Source of the DNA: Gnetum montanum
Lineage: Eukaryota > Streptophyta > Gnetopsida > Gnetales > Gnetaceae
DNA: 64,000 nt
Assembly (NCBI GenBank): GCA_015680685.1
Contig: MNCI01002704.1
Location: forward strand, 131,352-195,351
Direction of reading: 5' to 3'
Shown here: one piece after another, positions 1 to 12,169 of the stretch
How positions within the stretch are numbered: the first letter of the stretch is position 1
Layout: each line of letters begins with the position of its first letter
Made by a program: the position numbers and the translations under genes
The notes under the pieces: model-generated
Database searches by the model: none
What the model saw: the letters and a program-made list of their open reading frames with translations, nothing else
Told to the model about the DNA's origin: nothing

Positions 1-540
1 ACTAAGTTTTCTAGTGCTAGAAGGAGGGCCAAATCTATTTCCATCTTTCTAACTTCCTTGGTCATTACCTTACATGCTCTCTACCTCACCATTACTAGCT
101 CTAGGTTAGTGTAGATCCAACACCCCTATGGACCTGCTCCATGCAGTAGTTGGATCTTAGGCTAGCATAGGCATTGCCTACAAACTAGTTGATGAAGACT
201 AGACCCCATCATTGGTTTCTCTGGATCCCCACAATGCAACCCCAAAGCATCCTTTCCTACACTTAGCTAAGTTCTAGGCTCTCAATAGAGAGCATATTTT
301 TCTCTCAACATGGGGAGCATACTCTCTAGACTTAGCCATCTTTTTACGATTTTCAAAACTTACCCATTTTTTGTGATTTTCAAGACTTACCTATTTTTTT
401 GAAAGTTAGTCAATTTTTCATAGTTTTCATACTTGGCTAATTTTTTGCATTTTTCATAGTTAGCTATTTTTCACATGTCTTAGTACTTAGCCATTTTTTC
501 AACAATTTTCAAAGTTAGCTATTTTTCTTTCTCTTACACT
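1..540 (+). other. Leader of element A with short AT-rich repeats
   Basis: No coding sequence is recognisable. Between about 345 and 530 a degenerate unit of roughly 35 bp recurs, built on the words ACTTAGCCATTTTT and ATTTTCA. A phrase at about 305-350 (GGGAGCATACTCTCTAGACTT) resembles the AGCATAGTCC-type words in the A spacer and A LTR, so this is probably the element's untranslated leader. Confidence 0.4.
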
Positions 541-2440
541 ATGAACTCTAAGCAACCTTTAGTGTTAGTTTCAAACATGCTTTTTTCCTTGCCTACGCAA
601 CAAGAGGATAGAATCGACCACTCTACTAGTCCCACCATAGTAGAACCAAGGTAGTCCCTTAGGCTACATCACTAAGAGCCTAACTACATGATGCTCAATG
701 ACAAGCAATATAAATTCATTTGTGCAAAGCTCCAAGAAGGTCTATTTGTAGACTGCCTAGACATGGAGGCAAAGATAAGTTATGAGCTCATACATTAAAA
801 TGGACAGAAGTACATCCCTTCTTCCATTACCTTCATCCCACTCACCAAGCCCTATTAATGGATGCTTTCCCAGCTCATCAAAATGAATAAGCATGAGGTA
901 GGGATAGATTACAAAGAACCCTTGCAAAAAGAGCAAGATAAGTTCGAATCTTGTTTTGAGCATTATGACTCTTTTCATACCTCCTTCCAATAGAAAACCC
1001 CCAATTTTGTTCCTTCGCAGTCCCACCCATTGGTCACCTTAGAGATAGTTATAGCTCCAATGTCACCCCCTCAGTTGACACTTCTGGTGGCAACCCACCA
1101 AATGCACTACATATGTCAAGACATGGTGCCTCCCATCAATGTGCCCTTTGTGATATAATCATAGCTTGTCCAATCTTCCTTGCCAACGATTGTCATGCCT
1201 ACATAGCCTTACATCCCTTAGCCTCAAATGATCCAATCATAGTATGTCCTACTTTTCTTGTATACACCATTGGTAGTGGCCCAGACCACACATCTATGGT
1301 TTACCTTGATCACTTTAACCATATCTTCGCCTACCCAATAAGCATCCCATGTGGTTTCATAACCCATAGCCAAGTCCTGGGCCACCCAACTAGCATAGTG
1401 GGTGACACAATCAACATAGCCTACTACTACATCTCCAAGCTTGGATTAGGCTTCTAGCTAATCCAAACCTTAACTAAAGAAGTCAAGAAACTCAAGGTTG
1501 CCTCCTCTAAAATAGTCCACAATGCAAACAATGACTATGAGCCCTAGCACCATAATAATGAACTAACCTACATCATCAACAACCACAACACAAATAGCTC
1601 TGAGACCCAAATTTGAGCACAAGGATCACTCAAAGTACACCCCATTGCCCCTTAAGCCATTAGAGCTCCTAGATGAACTGCTCAAGGCTAGATGCATCTA
1701 GTATAAGAAAATGTCTAAGAATCCATGCCAAAGACATGATAGATACTATGATCTCCTAAGAAATCCCTTGGCTATAGCCCTGAATGAGCCTGTAGTCCCT
1801 AAGCACTTTAGGCTAGATTAGGTTTGCACCTATCATTAGTTGCTTGGCTATAGCACTAACTTTTGCATGGCCTTGTAGGATGGCTTGTAATTCATGATTG
1901 ATAGGGGTGAGATGGTGCTTAATGTTACCAATCCAGTTCACCCACAAAATCAATCCATGAGGGTATACAAAGATCCTCTTAATGTAAATGACACAAGGTA
2001 CACCATCAACACTCATTGATGATAACCAAGAATAGGTGTAGTGGCCATTTGTAGTCTGCATGTCCTTTTGTAACATAGGGGCCCCCTCAACGTCCATGAG
2101 TTCAAGGCCCTATTTTATCATTAGAGTGCCACCTTAGGCACCCACGATACCTTTTGTGGTTAGGGTTGCATAGCACATTGTAGTAGTAATAGTCTAGTCA
2201 CCCTTTTTCATTAAGGTGCTAAAATATGTTGTTTCTTCATCTACTTGTAGTCTAGTGGTGGGCAACATGTTAGCCCCTTTTCCAAGGGTGAATCCCATAG
2301 GCAACATTAATAGACAATCTAAGTGGAAATCCAAGAGGCCTAACAAGCACTTAGCTGATAAGATGATTAGGCAATGTTAGGAGTAGAAGCTGCTAGGTCT
2401 ATCCAAACTAGTTCCCTTGTCTACAATTCCCATGGCCAAA
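541..2440 (+). pseudogene. gag of element A, core domain deleted
   Basis: An ATG at 541 opens a frame matching the start of the B gag (shared block around 700-760, ending YELIH before a stop). A proline, serine, threonine and histidine-rich stretch follows (about 1,030-1,440), then an LTKEVKKLK segment near 1,470 that matches LMEELKRFK of B. The roughly 700 bp that in B encodes the core Gag domain are missing near 1,580-1,610. The frame resumes with the region before the zinc knuckle, and the knuckle-like VCTYHQLLGYSTNFCMAL at about 1,824-1,880 has one Cys-His set decayed. Many in-frame stops and at least one frameshift are present. It would have formed the virus-like particle and could not do so now. 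Confidence 0.65.
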
Positions 2441-2639
2441 TCAAGTAAAGAGGCCACCACTAGTAGGCAACAACCAAGCACTAAGGCTCCAAAATAGGCT
2501 AGGAAAACCAAGCCTAGGTTCCCTCCATGAGGCAATCGACACATATGCATAACACATTAGCATAGTAGTATAACATAACACAAAAACATGAAAACATAAA
2601 CATATAAAATATAATAAATGCATCTAGCAAGTTACATGA

Positions 2640-4510
2640 CACTAACCTACAACCTTTGTATGCAAACTTTGAAACTTGATTCAAATCTTCTTGCTACTTA
2701 GCTTCCCAGCCTTAGGAGTAGCCTCCTCCATAGCAATCTACCTTAGCCACATCCCTAGTGCCAACTGGGGTGCCTCACCTAACCCTTGGTCATTACTAAT
2801 AATGAATCATCAATCTCCTTTGGGGGGTCCTATGCCCATGTGATCATAAACAAGTGCTTAACACATGGATTTGAGAGTTGCTTATGGTCCTATGCCACCC
2901 AACACCCATCATCACGTATGACCAATAGCTCTGCAAACCTTCGTAGGTATCCTACAAAGAATGCAAAGTGAACATGCGATCTTGCCTAGATGTTAAATCA
3001 TAGCCAGGAGATCCACACATGTAAGCCAATCATACTATAGGTAGCTTAGTTGAACCTTGTGCCCTCCAATAGCACCTCTATCATCACCTACACCTACTCC
3101 ACCCCAAGGATCTTTCCTTGAGAGAGTAGCTTCAGAAAGGTGCACACACAAAAAAGAGGTTAGAGCACTCTCACCTTGGGCACAAGCAAATCCTTGATTG
3201 GTATGCCCTTATGAGATTGGGTGGCTCCCAACTAGTCCTTGATCTCTCCTTTATGGTCCACCTCCTTATTGGCCTTATCAATGATTAATGGGCCATTAGT
3301 TGAAATTCCAATGAGGTTAACAAAAAATTCCTCATTGAGGTTGAGCACTACCTCACATTATGAACAAAGGCAACAAACAAGTGGACATCACTGCTGAAGG
3401 AGTCAATGATGGTGACCATTTCATCCACCATAATACTCAAGCTAAGGGCCCAAAATAGGTCCATCAACCGTACTTATGTGAGCCTAGATATCACTGCATC
3501 TAAGGCCTTTTGGCATAACCAATGCTACATACCCTCCACATCACCATATTTCATAATCAAGATGGCCTTTGTGCAACTTGTGGTGGTCATCATCACCTTG
3601 CCTAAAGTAATTACTGTTACAACAAAGGCAAAGCAAAGTTAGCATCATGTGAAAGGAAAAATAATATGTACACATGAGCAAGAACATAAGTTAAAGATTA
3701 GAAGCATATGTGGCACAAACAATGTGTGAGGTGGGGGTGGCACCTCAACATTGATGTTGAGCATACTAGTGATCCACTCCTCATCTAGCCAATCATGGGC
3801 CTTGCACCACTGATACATCCTCAAGTAGTGGTTAGGGTAGGCTTCAAAATCAAATCCCACTTGCTCAAGAATAGCTTTCCAAACATTCAATCTAGAAGAG
3901 AACACTTCTAGGGTGGTGCAAGTCAAAGCTAGAGCATTTGTCTCATCATGTAGACCCTTCTCATCAACTATGAATCTAGTATTAAGCATGAGCTGTTAGC
4001 AAAATAGCATGAGTAAGTAGTAAGAAATAATACTATGAAAGTTATAAAAGTACTTACCCTCCAACACAGTAGATAGTTCTAGGTGGGTTCTAGAACATGG
4101 TGCGCACTCGCATAACAACAAAGAGGATGTTGCTCTTGTTGTAGCAACTAAACCCTATGATGCACCAAATCTTGAACAGGTATTGAGCATTCCTTAGACC
4201 TCTAGATAAACAACCTATCCCATCATCACTAGTAGCAAGCTCATCAGACATGAACCTCAAGATGTCCTAGTTAACTCCATGCAACAATATCTCAATGATG
4301 GGACTAGTAGCCTCCATCACTGACTATGGTCACATGACCACACTAAAATGTTGTAGCAAGTACCCTAGGAACTCATGAGCCCTTGGCCAAAACCACATTA
4401 CTTGCTGACCTACCCACATATCTAGTGTATGCATGTTGAGAATAGGCTTTCTCATGTAGCACAAGATGCACACTAGCTCCACAGCAATCACGATAGGCTT
4501 CAATAGCACT
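2640..4510 (-). pseudogene. Antisense gene of element A: FCP1-like domain plus conserved middle region
   Basis: On the minus strand, about 4,510 to 4,058 encodes the FCP1/NLI-like domain. It has a motif-I-like AVELVCILCYM, a segment WPRAHEFLGYLLQHFSVVM, and near 4,085-4,170 a CYNKSNILFVV...NPPRTIY stretch. That stretch matches the plant FCP1-like signature YNxSNTLLxDDSPYKxxxNPPxT, with the Asp pair lost. A GTAAGTAC donor follows at 4,057, and a 65-nt intron ends in TTTTGCTAACAG at 3,993. The next exon (about 3,700-3,992) includes TCTTLEVFSSRLNVWKAILE. After a second acceptor (GTTGTAACAG, ending at 3,614) the middle region runs to about 2,700, with matches to B and C such as HFAFFVGYLRRFAELLV. 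The coiled-coil end is not recognisable. Numerous stops are present. Confidence 0.6.
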
Positions 4511-4511
4511 T

Positions 4512-6650
4512 TACAAAAAATAAGCAATAAACAAAGTGTTAGTATACATACATAGATGCAAATTTTGACATAAAACCTTTAAATTAAGTCTAGAAAAATT
4601 AACATAGATTAGCAAAATTTTTGATTTTGGTAGTTCCCTTTGGGACCCAGTGGGTATAGGATGTCAAATAATACATTTGACACACCTGGTACTCACTGGG
4701 CTATAGCATGTTTTGCATAGGATTAGCATTCCATCTTACATGTTTCTACATGTTTAGCATTGTTGCAGTTTGCATGTCTTAGAAGTTTGACATCATTACA
4801 GTTTTCATGTTTTCACAAGCTTAGCATTGTTACAATCCATAAGTTTAGCATTGTTTTAGGTTTTTCATTTTGCATTGTTATGATTCGCAAGTCTAGCATT
4901 ACACACGATTTACATAATTTCTTTCTAAAATTTTTTCTAGCTATGGATAACATAGTCCGAAAAGTTGTAAAAGAAAATTCTAACTTTGGATGGTATCAAT
5001 GGAGAGTATAGTCCAAAAATAGGGTAATTTTTTCTAACTTAGATCACCTTAACTATGCGTTGGAAAGTAGGAAGCATAGTCCCAGATTGCTAAAAAAGTT
5101 TCTTAACTCCTAATTGCGCTCTACATAGGGTGTAGTCCTAAAAAAAATAATAGTTTGGAAAACATCATTTTGATAAATACTTGGTGTCAACTATGCCTCC
5201 ACGATAGAGATCATAGTCCTAGTTATGACCTACAAGGAGCAAGGTCTTGACTACCACCCAAATGCTCTCTCCATTCATTGTGCCCTACTGCAGAACCATG
5301 CATCATCCATTGCCATTTTCACCTCACTACACCCTACACACCCTACATCCCTCACCACTATTGGAAGAAGCACGTGCCAAGTTCCTACCATGGTTGTGGC
5401 CCCTATAGCTACAACCATGGCTACAGCCCTTATGCAACATCTCACACTAGCCCCCAAATTTTTAGGTAATTTTTTAATAAAAAACGTAGCAACATTCACC
5501 CTTGGTGCCAATCCCTCCCACTTGTGGTCTGTGTGGTCACATTGTGGGGTGCCTCATCCTTACACACCTCAGCCTCTTATGGCTCCTAATGTGCCTCGCC
5601 CCACCCTTAATTTTTGTTGAAAAAATGCAAAAATATACAAACCCCATGGTATCCTCTATTCTATATTTGACAACCTCTGGCCACCACCAGAATCTCAATC
5701 CTTGCACTACTCCTGCTTTTGTCATAGAAGAAAAAAATTTTCTAACATAAAATTTTTTTTCGATTCAAACCCTTGGAAACCATTAAAATCCATAGTTCCT
5801 ATCCACTTTGCCCATTCCATAGCCTACCCAAGGAGAAAATGGAAAAAGAGGAAAAAGGAACAACAATAATGCCCAGAACCCTACAACCCCATAGCCCCAC
5901 ACATGCCCCTTATCAGAGCCTGTGGCCTTCCTATTTGTGGTTGTGCTATCTACTGCTAAAGCCACAACCTTTAGAATCCATCCCATGACAAAATGCTCAT
6001 TGCTAGAATTTCCATGCCCTTGCACATGCCCACCTATGTCCAAGGAAGACCCTCATTACTGCAATAATAAAAACCCTTCCTAGTGCATGCCCTCCTAGTT
6101 CCAGTAGCCAAAATAAGCCACAACAATGGTGACCCCTACCATGGTAGGGCACCAACAACATCCACTCCCAAACCCTTAGTGTAGAATGCAAAAAAAAAAA
6201 TGGCTAATGGAAGAGTGTACTTGGGGTACCTAGTAGACATTGACAACCTTCTTTCTTCCACAAGTTCTTATAGTAGGCACCCTAGTGCCCATTCCCCCTT
6301 GTCCGCATTGAGCAGTCTTGGGTGTAAGCATCCACTTCGGTGCATCATCGTTGTCCAACTATGATCTCTATTGGTGATGTGAAACAACTACAATGACAAG
6401 CCTATGCTTTAGATTTCATGTTTTATAAGTTTGAAAATGATAGCTTACCCATGGTAAAATGCACTTTTATACCCCTGAAATTCATTTAATGATCCATCTA
6501 CTCAGGACTATGCTCCATACTTAGCCATAATTTTTAACTTTTTAGTGGGAGCATAGTTGGGTGAGAGTGTACTCACTTATACTTAGCTAAAATTTCTAAC
6601 TTTTCATGGCCTAGTCAATGCCTTAGCCAATTTCACTTTCCAATCATAGT
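4512..6650. other. Spacer of element A between antisense gene and pol
   Basis: About 4,740-4,920 repeats words like AGCATTGTTACA and TTTAGCATT. About 4,930-5,230 repeats AGCATAGTCC-type words shared with the A LTR. About 5,278-5,470 reads on the + strand as a Tyr, Pro, His and Gly-rich peptide (SSYHGCGPYSYNHGYSPYA), possibly a gag-like low-complexity remnant, but no domain is identifiable. The rest shows nothing I can name. In B the same position is the long first intron of the antisense gene plus the 180-bp array, neither of which is obvious here. Confidence 0.4.
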
Positions 6651-6654
6651 AAAC

Positions 6655-6785
6655 CTTCCTTGAATTGATACCTTTGATGCACCCATGGTCCACTAAGACC
6701 TTAAACTGACACCAATGGTTTGCTAAGACCTAAACTGGCATGCATGGCTTGCCAAGGCCTAAAACTAGCATACACAAATGCTTAC
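6655..6785 (+). repeat. Minisatellite upstream of pol, element A
   Basis: Three or more copies of a unit of about 33-37 bp of the form CATGG-CTYRCYAAGRCCTAAACTRGCA. The core GGCCTxxxAAGGCC-like segment is self-complementary. The same unit precedes pol in B (46,585-46,745) and C (53,885-53,955) and reappears after pol. Confidence 0.6.
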
Positions 6786-6915
6786 TCTTCTCTATAGCCA
6801 CTATTGTAAACTTAGGAAAATTTTCATTACATTTCATTTTATTCATTTATGCATATTAACTTGGTTATGACAAGTGCCACTTAACATTTGCTTGGTTTAT
6901 TTTGCAACATTATGA

Positions 6916-9900
6916 CATGGCCATGCCTGAGTAGCTTCTCTCTCCTCTGGTCCTCACAAGACCTCATGGTGATATCAAACGATGCATTAATCCACATTGC
7001 CTAGACCTTGAGCCTACAACTTATGCTAAATACATAGCATCTATAGAGACACCACTAAATTATCCCAACCATCTACTTAAGGCTCTCAATCTAGAGGTAG
7101 GGGACATCATAGAGGATTCCCTCATTGAGATCCTTGTGACAACACAAACTAGCAAGCCAAAAATGCCAAAATTGAGCTCCTCATTAGATCCCTAGCATGC
7201 TCAAGACATTAGTAGGATGCTAAACAATAACATAAAGGAATTCACATGGTCATATGAGGACATGCTAGGTCTAGATCCTTAGCTAGTCCAGTACATCATT
7301 ACCCTAGATCCCTACATTAAGCTAGTAAAATAGAAGGCATGCAAGGTTAGGATTGAGGTGGTGTTGATCATCCATGATGAAATCACCAAGCTTCACAATG
7401 CTAGTTTCATTTGAGTTGTTGACTACATAGATTAGGTCTCCAACATCATAGTTGTTCCTAAGAAAAATGGAAGCATATGCATTTTCATAGACTTCCAAGA
7501 TATAAAAAAGCCAACCATTAAAGCCAAATTTCCATTGCCTAGTATTGATCAACTAATCAATACCATCGTTGGTCATGCCTTGTTATCCATCATGGATGGG
7601 TTTTCGGACTACAAATAGATTTGGATCAACCCTAAGCATTAACTCAAAATAGCCTTTATGAAACCCTGAGGTATGTTTTGTTACACCATGATGCCCTTTG
7701 GACTAAAAAATTTAGGATTAACTTACCAATATGCGATGACATACATCTTTAGTCATTACATGTTAAGCTTGCTCAACAATTACATGGATGACATAGTAGT
7801 TAAATCCAAAGAAACTCACAAGCATGAAAATGATCTAGACATAGTGCTTACACATTTCTTGAAACATGATCTTAGGTTGAACCCCAAGAAATGTGTTTTC
7901 AACATTAGAATAGGCTAGATGCTTGGTTTTGTAGTATGTGAAGCAATAATACACATAGACTCCAACAAGGTTAAGGCCATAACCAACTTAGCACCTCTGA
8001 GAAACCTTAAGGAGCTATGAGTATTACAAGGTAGATTATAGTTCATATGTAGGTTTATTGCATGGTTAACCAACAAGTTACAACCAATGCAACATCTACA
8101 CAAAAACAGAGCCCACTTTTAGTGGACAACTCAATGTCAACAAGTATTTGGCAATCTTAAGTAGGAGTTGGCTCAACTCCCTATGGTTCATCCTCCATAA
8201 GGAGATAAATCTTTTTACATCTACCTTTCCACTTCTAATACATTTATCACTTCTCTCCTTTGCCAAAAGCAAGATGATGGCATAGAGATCCTAGTTTACT
8301 ACCTAAGCCATGCATTGGTAGCACACAAAGCAAAATACAACAATGTGGAAAAGCATTACCTTGCCTTAGTCTTTTCACTCAAGAAGTGAAGGAATTACCT
8401 TTTCCATAGCCAAGTTAATATAATTTGCAAGAATAATGTACTCAAACCCATTACAATGAACATCTATGAGAGTAGTTATATTGCACGATGAAACGTAATA
8501 ACTATGGAGTTTAACCTACATTATGTTGCACAAGCCTTGACAAAAGGTCAAGCTATAGCGACACAACTCATGGATTCACCCATGAATGATCAAACAACTA
8601 TAGATCTAGAATTCCTAGATGAGCATGTCAGTAGCATTAGTCAAGTGCCTAAAAAATTTGAGGCACTCTTAAATTTTGATGTTGCTTCAACCTTTCAAGG
8701 GAGTAGCACCACTGCCATTATCACATTTCCCTCTAGGGAGATCTAACTCTTCACATATCATTTTGCATTTCTTTGCACTAACAATGTGGCAAAGTATAAA
8801 GGTATCCTCTAAGGTTCTATTGCAACACATAACTTAGGGATTTCACACCTATCAATCCAAGGAAACTTACAATTAGTGGTCAACCAAGTAATAGAGGCTT
8901 ATTCTTGTAAAGGCCAACACTTACAACCTTACTATGACTTGACAAAGTTCTTGCTTAAACAATTTGCAATAACAAATATCCAATACATTCCCAAAAACAA
9001 GAATGTCATAGCTGATTCCTTAGCAACATTAGCCTTAAGCATTGCACCAGACATATTTCATACATTACCCACCTCTGTGGTGGATTGCACTATGCCTATT
9101 ACACAAACCATTAACCTTGCATCTGTAGCCACAATTAGCACAACCCATGCAAGAGAATGATACAACAACATTAAATCATACCTTCTATAGGGTGATCCTC
9201 TGCAACACTTAGCTACTACTTAAAAAGACATAGTGCATAAATTTTCATGGTAGTACATCATTTTAGGTGATGGCATGCTATGTCATAGATCCTACAATGA
9301 CATATTGCTAACCTACGTGAATGATAGTGAAGCACAAATAATCATTGAGCAAGTTCATGAAGGACTGTGTAGAGGTCACATAGCACCTAGGGTAATGATA
9401 GAAAAAATTAGACACCTAGGCTATTATTGGCCTTACATTGAGTGTGATTGCATCTTCAAGGTTAAAACATATGACATGTATCAATGGCATGACAACCTAA
9501 TTCATGTGCATCAACTAAACTACACACAACGCAGATCATGTGGCTATTCCAACGTTGGGGCATGGACATCATTAGACCTATAATGCTTAAGTCCTCCATA
9601 GGGCATAGCTTCATCATAATCACAACTGAGTACTTAACCAAGTGGGTGGAGGCTATTCCCCTTAGGAAGACAACATCATAGCAAGTTTGGAAATTTGTGC
9701 TTAATAACATAGTGACCTAATTTGTCTTACACATGATCATAGTCATAGAAAATAGGCCACAATTTAGCAGTGCTAAAACCAAAGCCTTTTGTGAGCACCT
9801 TGGCATTAAATATTCATTCTCATCACCTTATTACCCTCAGGAAAATGGCCATGTAGAGGCCACAAACAAAGTCATCATCAATCTTCTAAAGAAGATGCTA

Positions 9901-10419
9901 AGTAACAGCAAACAATGATGGCATGAACAATTAGTCTATGCACTCTAGGACTACCACACAACATGAAAAACAACAATAAGTAAGATGCCTTATAGTCTTA
10001 TCTACAAATTTGAAGTAAATTTGCCCCTTGAATTATAGGTTCCATCAGTTCAAGTGATCCTCTTGGACTTCATTCATGAAGATCAAAACAATAAGTTGAG
10101 AATCGTAGAGCTCAACTCAATAGAGGAGGAGCACATGCAAATGCTTGATTGTATTCAATGGTACCAAGAAAAGAAATAACAAAAGCACCATCACAACCAG
10201 CATCAACACCTGATCAAGAAAGGGGACATAGTCCTTAAGGCCATTTGTGAATCTATAGACAAATTCTTTGCCAACTGGGAAGGACCTTTCTTGGTCACCA
10301 AGGCCTATGACAATAGAGCATTCAAGCTTACTGACCAAGATGAGTTTGCCAATCCATGAACCATTCATACCTAAATCCATACTCTGCCTATCATGTAGCA
10401 CATCAATGGAACAAGGTGA
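6916..10419 (+). pseudogene. pol: pol of element A: RT, RNase H, archaeal RNase H, integrase
   Basis: The frame matches B pol from about 6,916. RT lies at about 7,430-8,100 with VVPKKNGS, FPLPSIDQLINT, MMPFGLKN and an intact YMDD at 7,783-7,794. RNase H follows (about 8,110-8,500). The second, archaeal-type RNase H is at about 8,650-9,060 (CTNNVAKYKG, NLQLVVNQVIEAYS, IADSLATLAL), which places the element in the Tat lineage. Integrase has its His-rich start at about 9,340-9,440, a core from about 9,560 (TKWVEAIPLRKTTS; NRPQFSS where D is expected; NGHVEATNK with the Glu) and a C-terminal part ending near 10,419. No protease motif is seen. Stops such as those in YKxIW and GRLxFICRF sit where B or the family has Gln or Trp, so most look like CAG to TAG or TGG to TGA decay. 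Confidence 0.9.
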
Positions 10420-10790
10420 GCATTCATCTGCTATGACATTAAACTAGGAAAGTAGAAATTCCACTGTGACTATAAACTGGCATAGAAAGTCCGCTATGAC
10501 TATAAATTGGTGCAAAAAGTCTGCTATGACTATAAACTAGCATAACATCCATTCACTATGACGTTAAATTGGCAAATCATCCATCTTCTATGATGTTAAA
10601 CTAGCATCCACACCTCACATCCACTACAATGTTAAACTAGCATAGCATGCATCCTTGGGTCATGACATTAAACTGACACAATAGGATTTGTCCACTATAA
10701 TGAAAAATTGACATGCAATAGTCCACTAGGACTATAAACTAGCACACTAAAATCTACCAAGATCTCAAATTGGGTTTTCCATCACTCACA
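10420..10790 (+). repeat. Minisatellite downstream of pol, element A
   Basis: About nine degenerate copies, 35-45 bp apart, of a unit like CTATGACTATAAACTAGCATA. It is related to the array before pol. It starts immediately after the last pol codon. Confidence 0.7.
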
Positions 10791-12093
10791 CATGGTTCTA
10801 TGGGCAAGTGAGGGAGAATAATCATAACTCCCCCCACCCTTCCTTCCCCCACTTATCCAAATCATCTAGGTAGGGAGACTATAGTCCCAAAATGAAGCTC
10901 TAGCCATCAACTTGATCTTTGGAGAATTTGCAACATCATGAACCCCTATCATTTTGTTGATTTTTTAGGCTCTTTCCATTTCTTAGACTTGGGAGAACTT
11001 GTAGCATTATGGCCCCCCACCATTTTTTTGTTTTTTTCTGCTCATGTTACAAGTGCAGCTTCTAGAGCACCTGCATCATCATTGCTTCCCATCATTTTTT
11101 GGTTTTTGAACACTTGTTACTAGTTTGGCCTTTAGAGTATTCATAGCATTATCATCCTTGGAATTTTTTTTTTTGATTTCATGTTTGGTATTTTTTCTTG
11201 TCTCGTTGGAGTTATTTTTGCAAGATGAAGCCTTGAGGTGATCATGGAAAGGAGCTTCTTATCACGGTGGTAAGTCACCATATCACTCCAATGTGCATGA
11301 TTGGACTAGTTGAGGCTCTCAAGAGTTCACATCCCTACTACCTTATTATGGCCTACTCACACCCATCCTTATGCATTCATATCCTTTGCATTCTTCCACA
11401 TAATCAAAACTGCAAACTCCTTTGATGCATACGTGTCATCATCACATGGCACCCTCTATGAGCTAAACCATAAAACCCAAGGTGGACATAACATAAGTTG
11501 TCCCATGGGGAGCCTCTATTGGTTGGTCAAACCCTAGGAAAATGTAACACAAGTCATTCTAGGGAGGAAACACCTATCGCATAGATGTGACATAGTTTTA
11601 TAAGCATCAAAGCAAAGTCCATCCAATGGCATGTAGTCAAGTTGATGGAAGGCATTCCACAATTAGTAGTTAGCATTATGCAGAACCTAAAGAAGGTTTC
11701 TCCCAAAGCAAAAAAAGCTAAAAAAAAAGTAAAAGGGAGAAAAAAGGAAAAAATCACATCCCCAAGTGCTGTAAGCATGCTACAATTTTGCAATTGGTTA
11801 GGATCTAAATCCACCTTGACTTTCTTATGAGAATTCTAAGAGATCAACATTTTTAGAGGTAAGCCACCTTAGTTCCATGGTTACCATCAGCCATGTTGAC
11901 TTCACATCATGCATTTTAACACCTTATCTGCACTTCATTTTCCCTTTTAACCCTAGCATGTTGCCTACAGCCTTTACTGCCTCCCCCCCCCCCCCCCCCC
12001 CCCAAAAGCATGCCTCTATCCACAGCACTCTTGAGGATGGTGAAATGACATCTGATAGGTACAATAGAATGATGTTGATGGTAAGCCTACTAT
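10791..12093 (+). other. 3' untranslated region of element A
   Basis: No domain is recognisable. The stretch has T-rich tracts (about 11,020-11,215) and a lysine-rich open stretch at 11,642-11,830 that I regard as chance from an A-rich run. A 21-base C tract lies near its end. Confidence 0.4.
11983..12003 (+). repeat. Poly-C tract, 21 C
   Basis: An uninterrupted run of 21 cytosines about 90 bp before the 3' LTR palindrome of element A. It may be slippage-prone, so its length may be unreliable. Confidence 0.95.
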
Positions 12094-12169
12094 GGTGTTT
12101 TGAAATTCTTTGTTGACATCTCTCAAGCCACTCCTCTAGACATCAACAAAGAGGGGCCAATGAAACACC
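12094..12169 (+). other. Palindrome spanning the purine tract and 3' LTR start, element A
   Basis: Starts GGTGTTTTG, ends TGAAACACC; inner arms TTTGTTGACATC and GACATCAACAAA. The right arm holds the purine-rich AAAGAGGGGCCAA, a fit for the plus-strand primer tract, followed by the LTR start. The same layout is found in B (50,474-50,547) and, inverted, in G (62,946-63,020). Confidence 0.65.

Noticed and set aside
5225-5620. 131-codon ORF on the + strand of the A spacer
   Set aside because: Three overlapping frames are open here because the text is low in stops. No domain or homologue elsewhere in the window.
11642-11830. Lysine-rich 62-codon ORF
   Set aside because: It follows from an A-rich run in the 3' untranslated region of A, has no domain and no counterpart in B.
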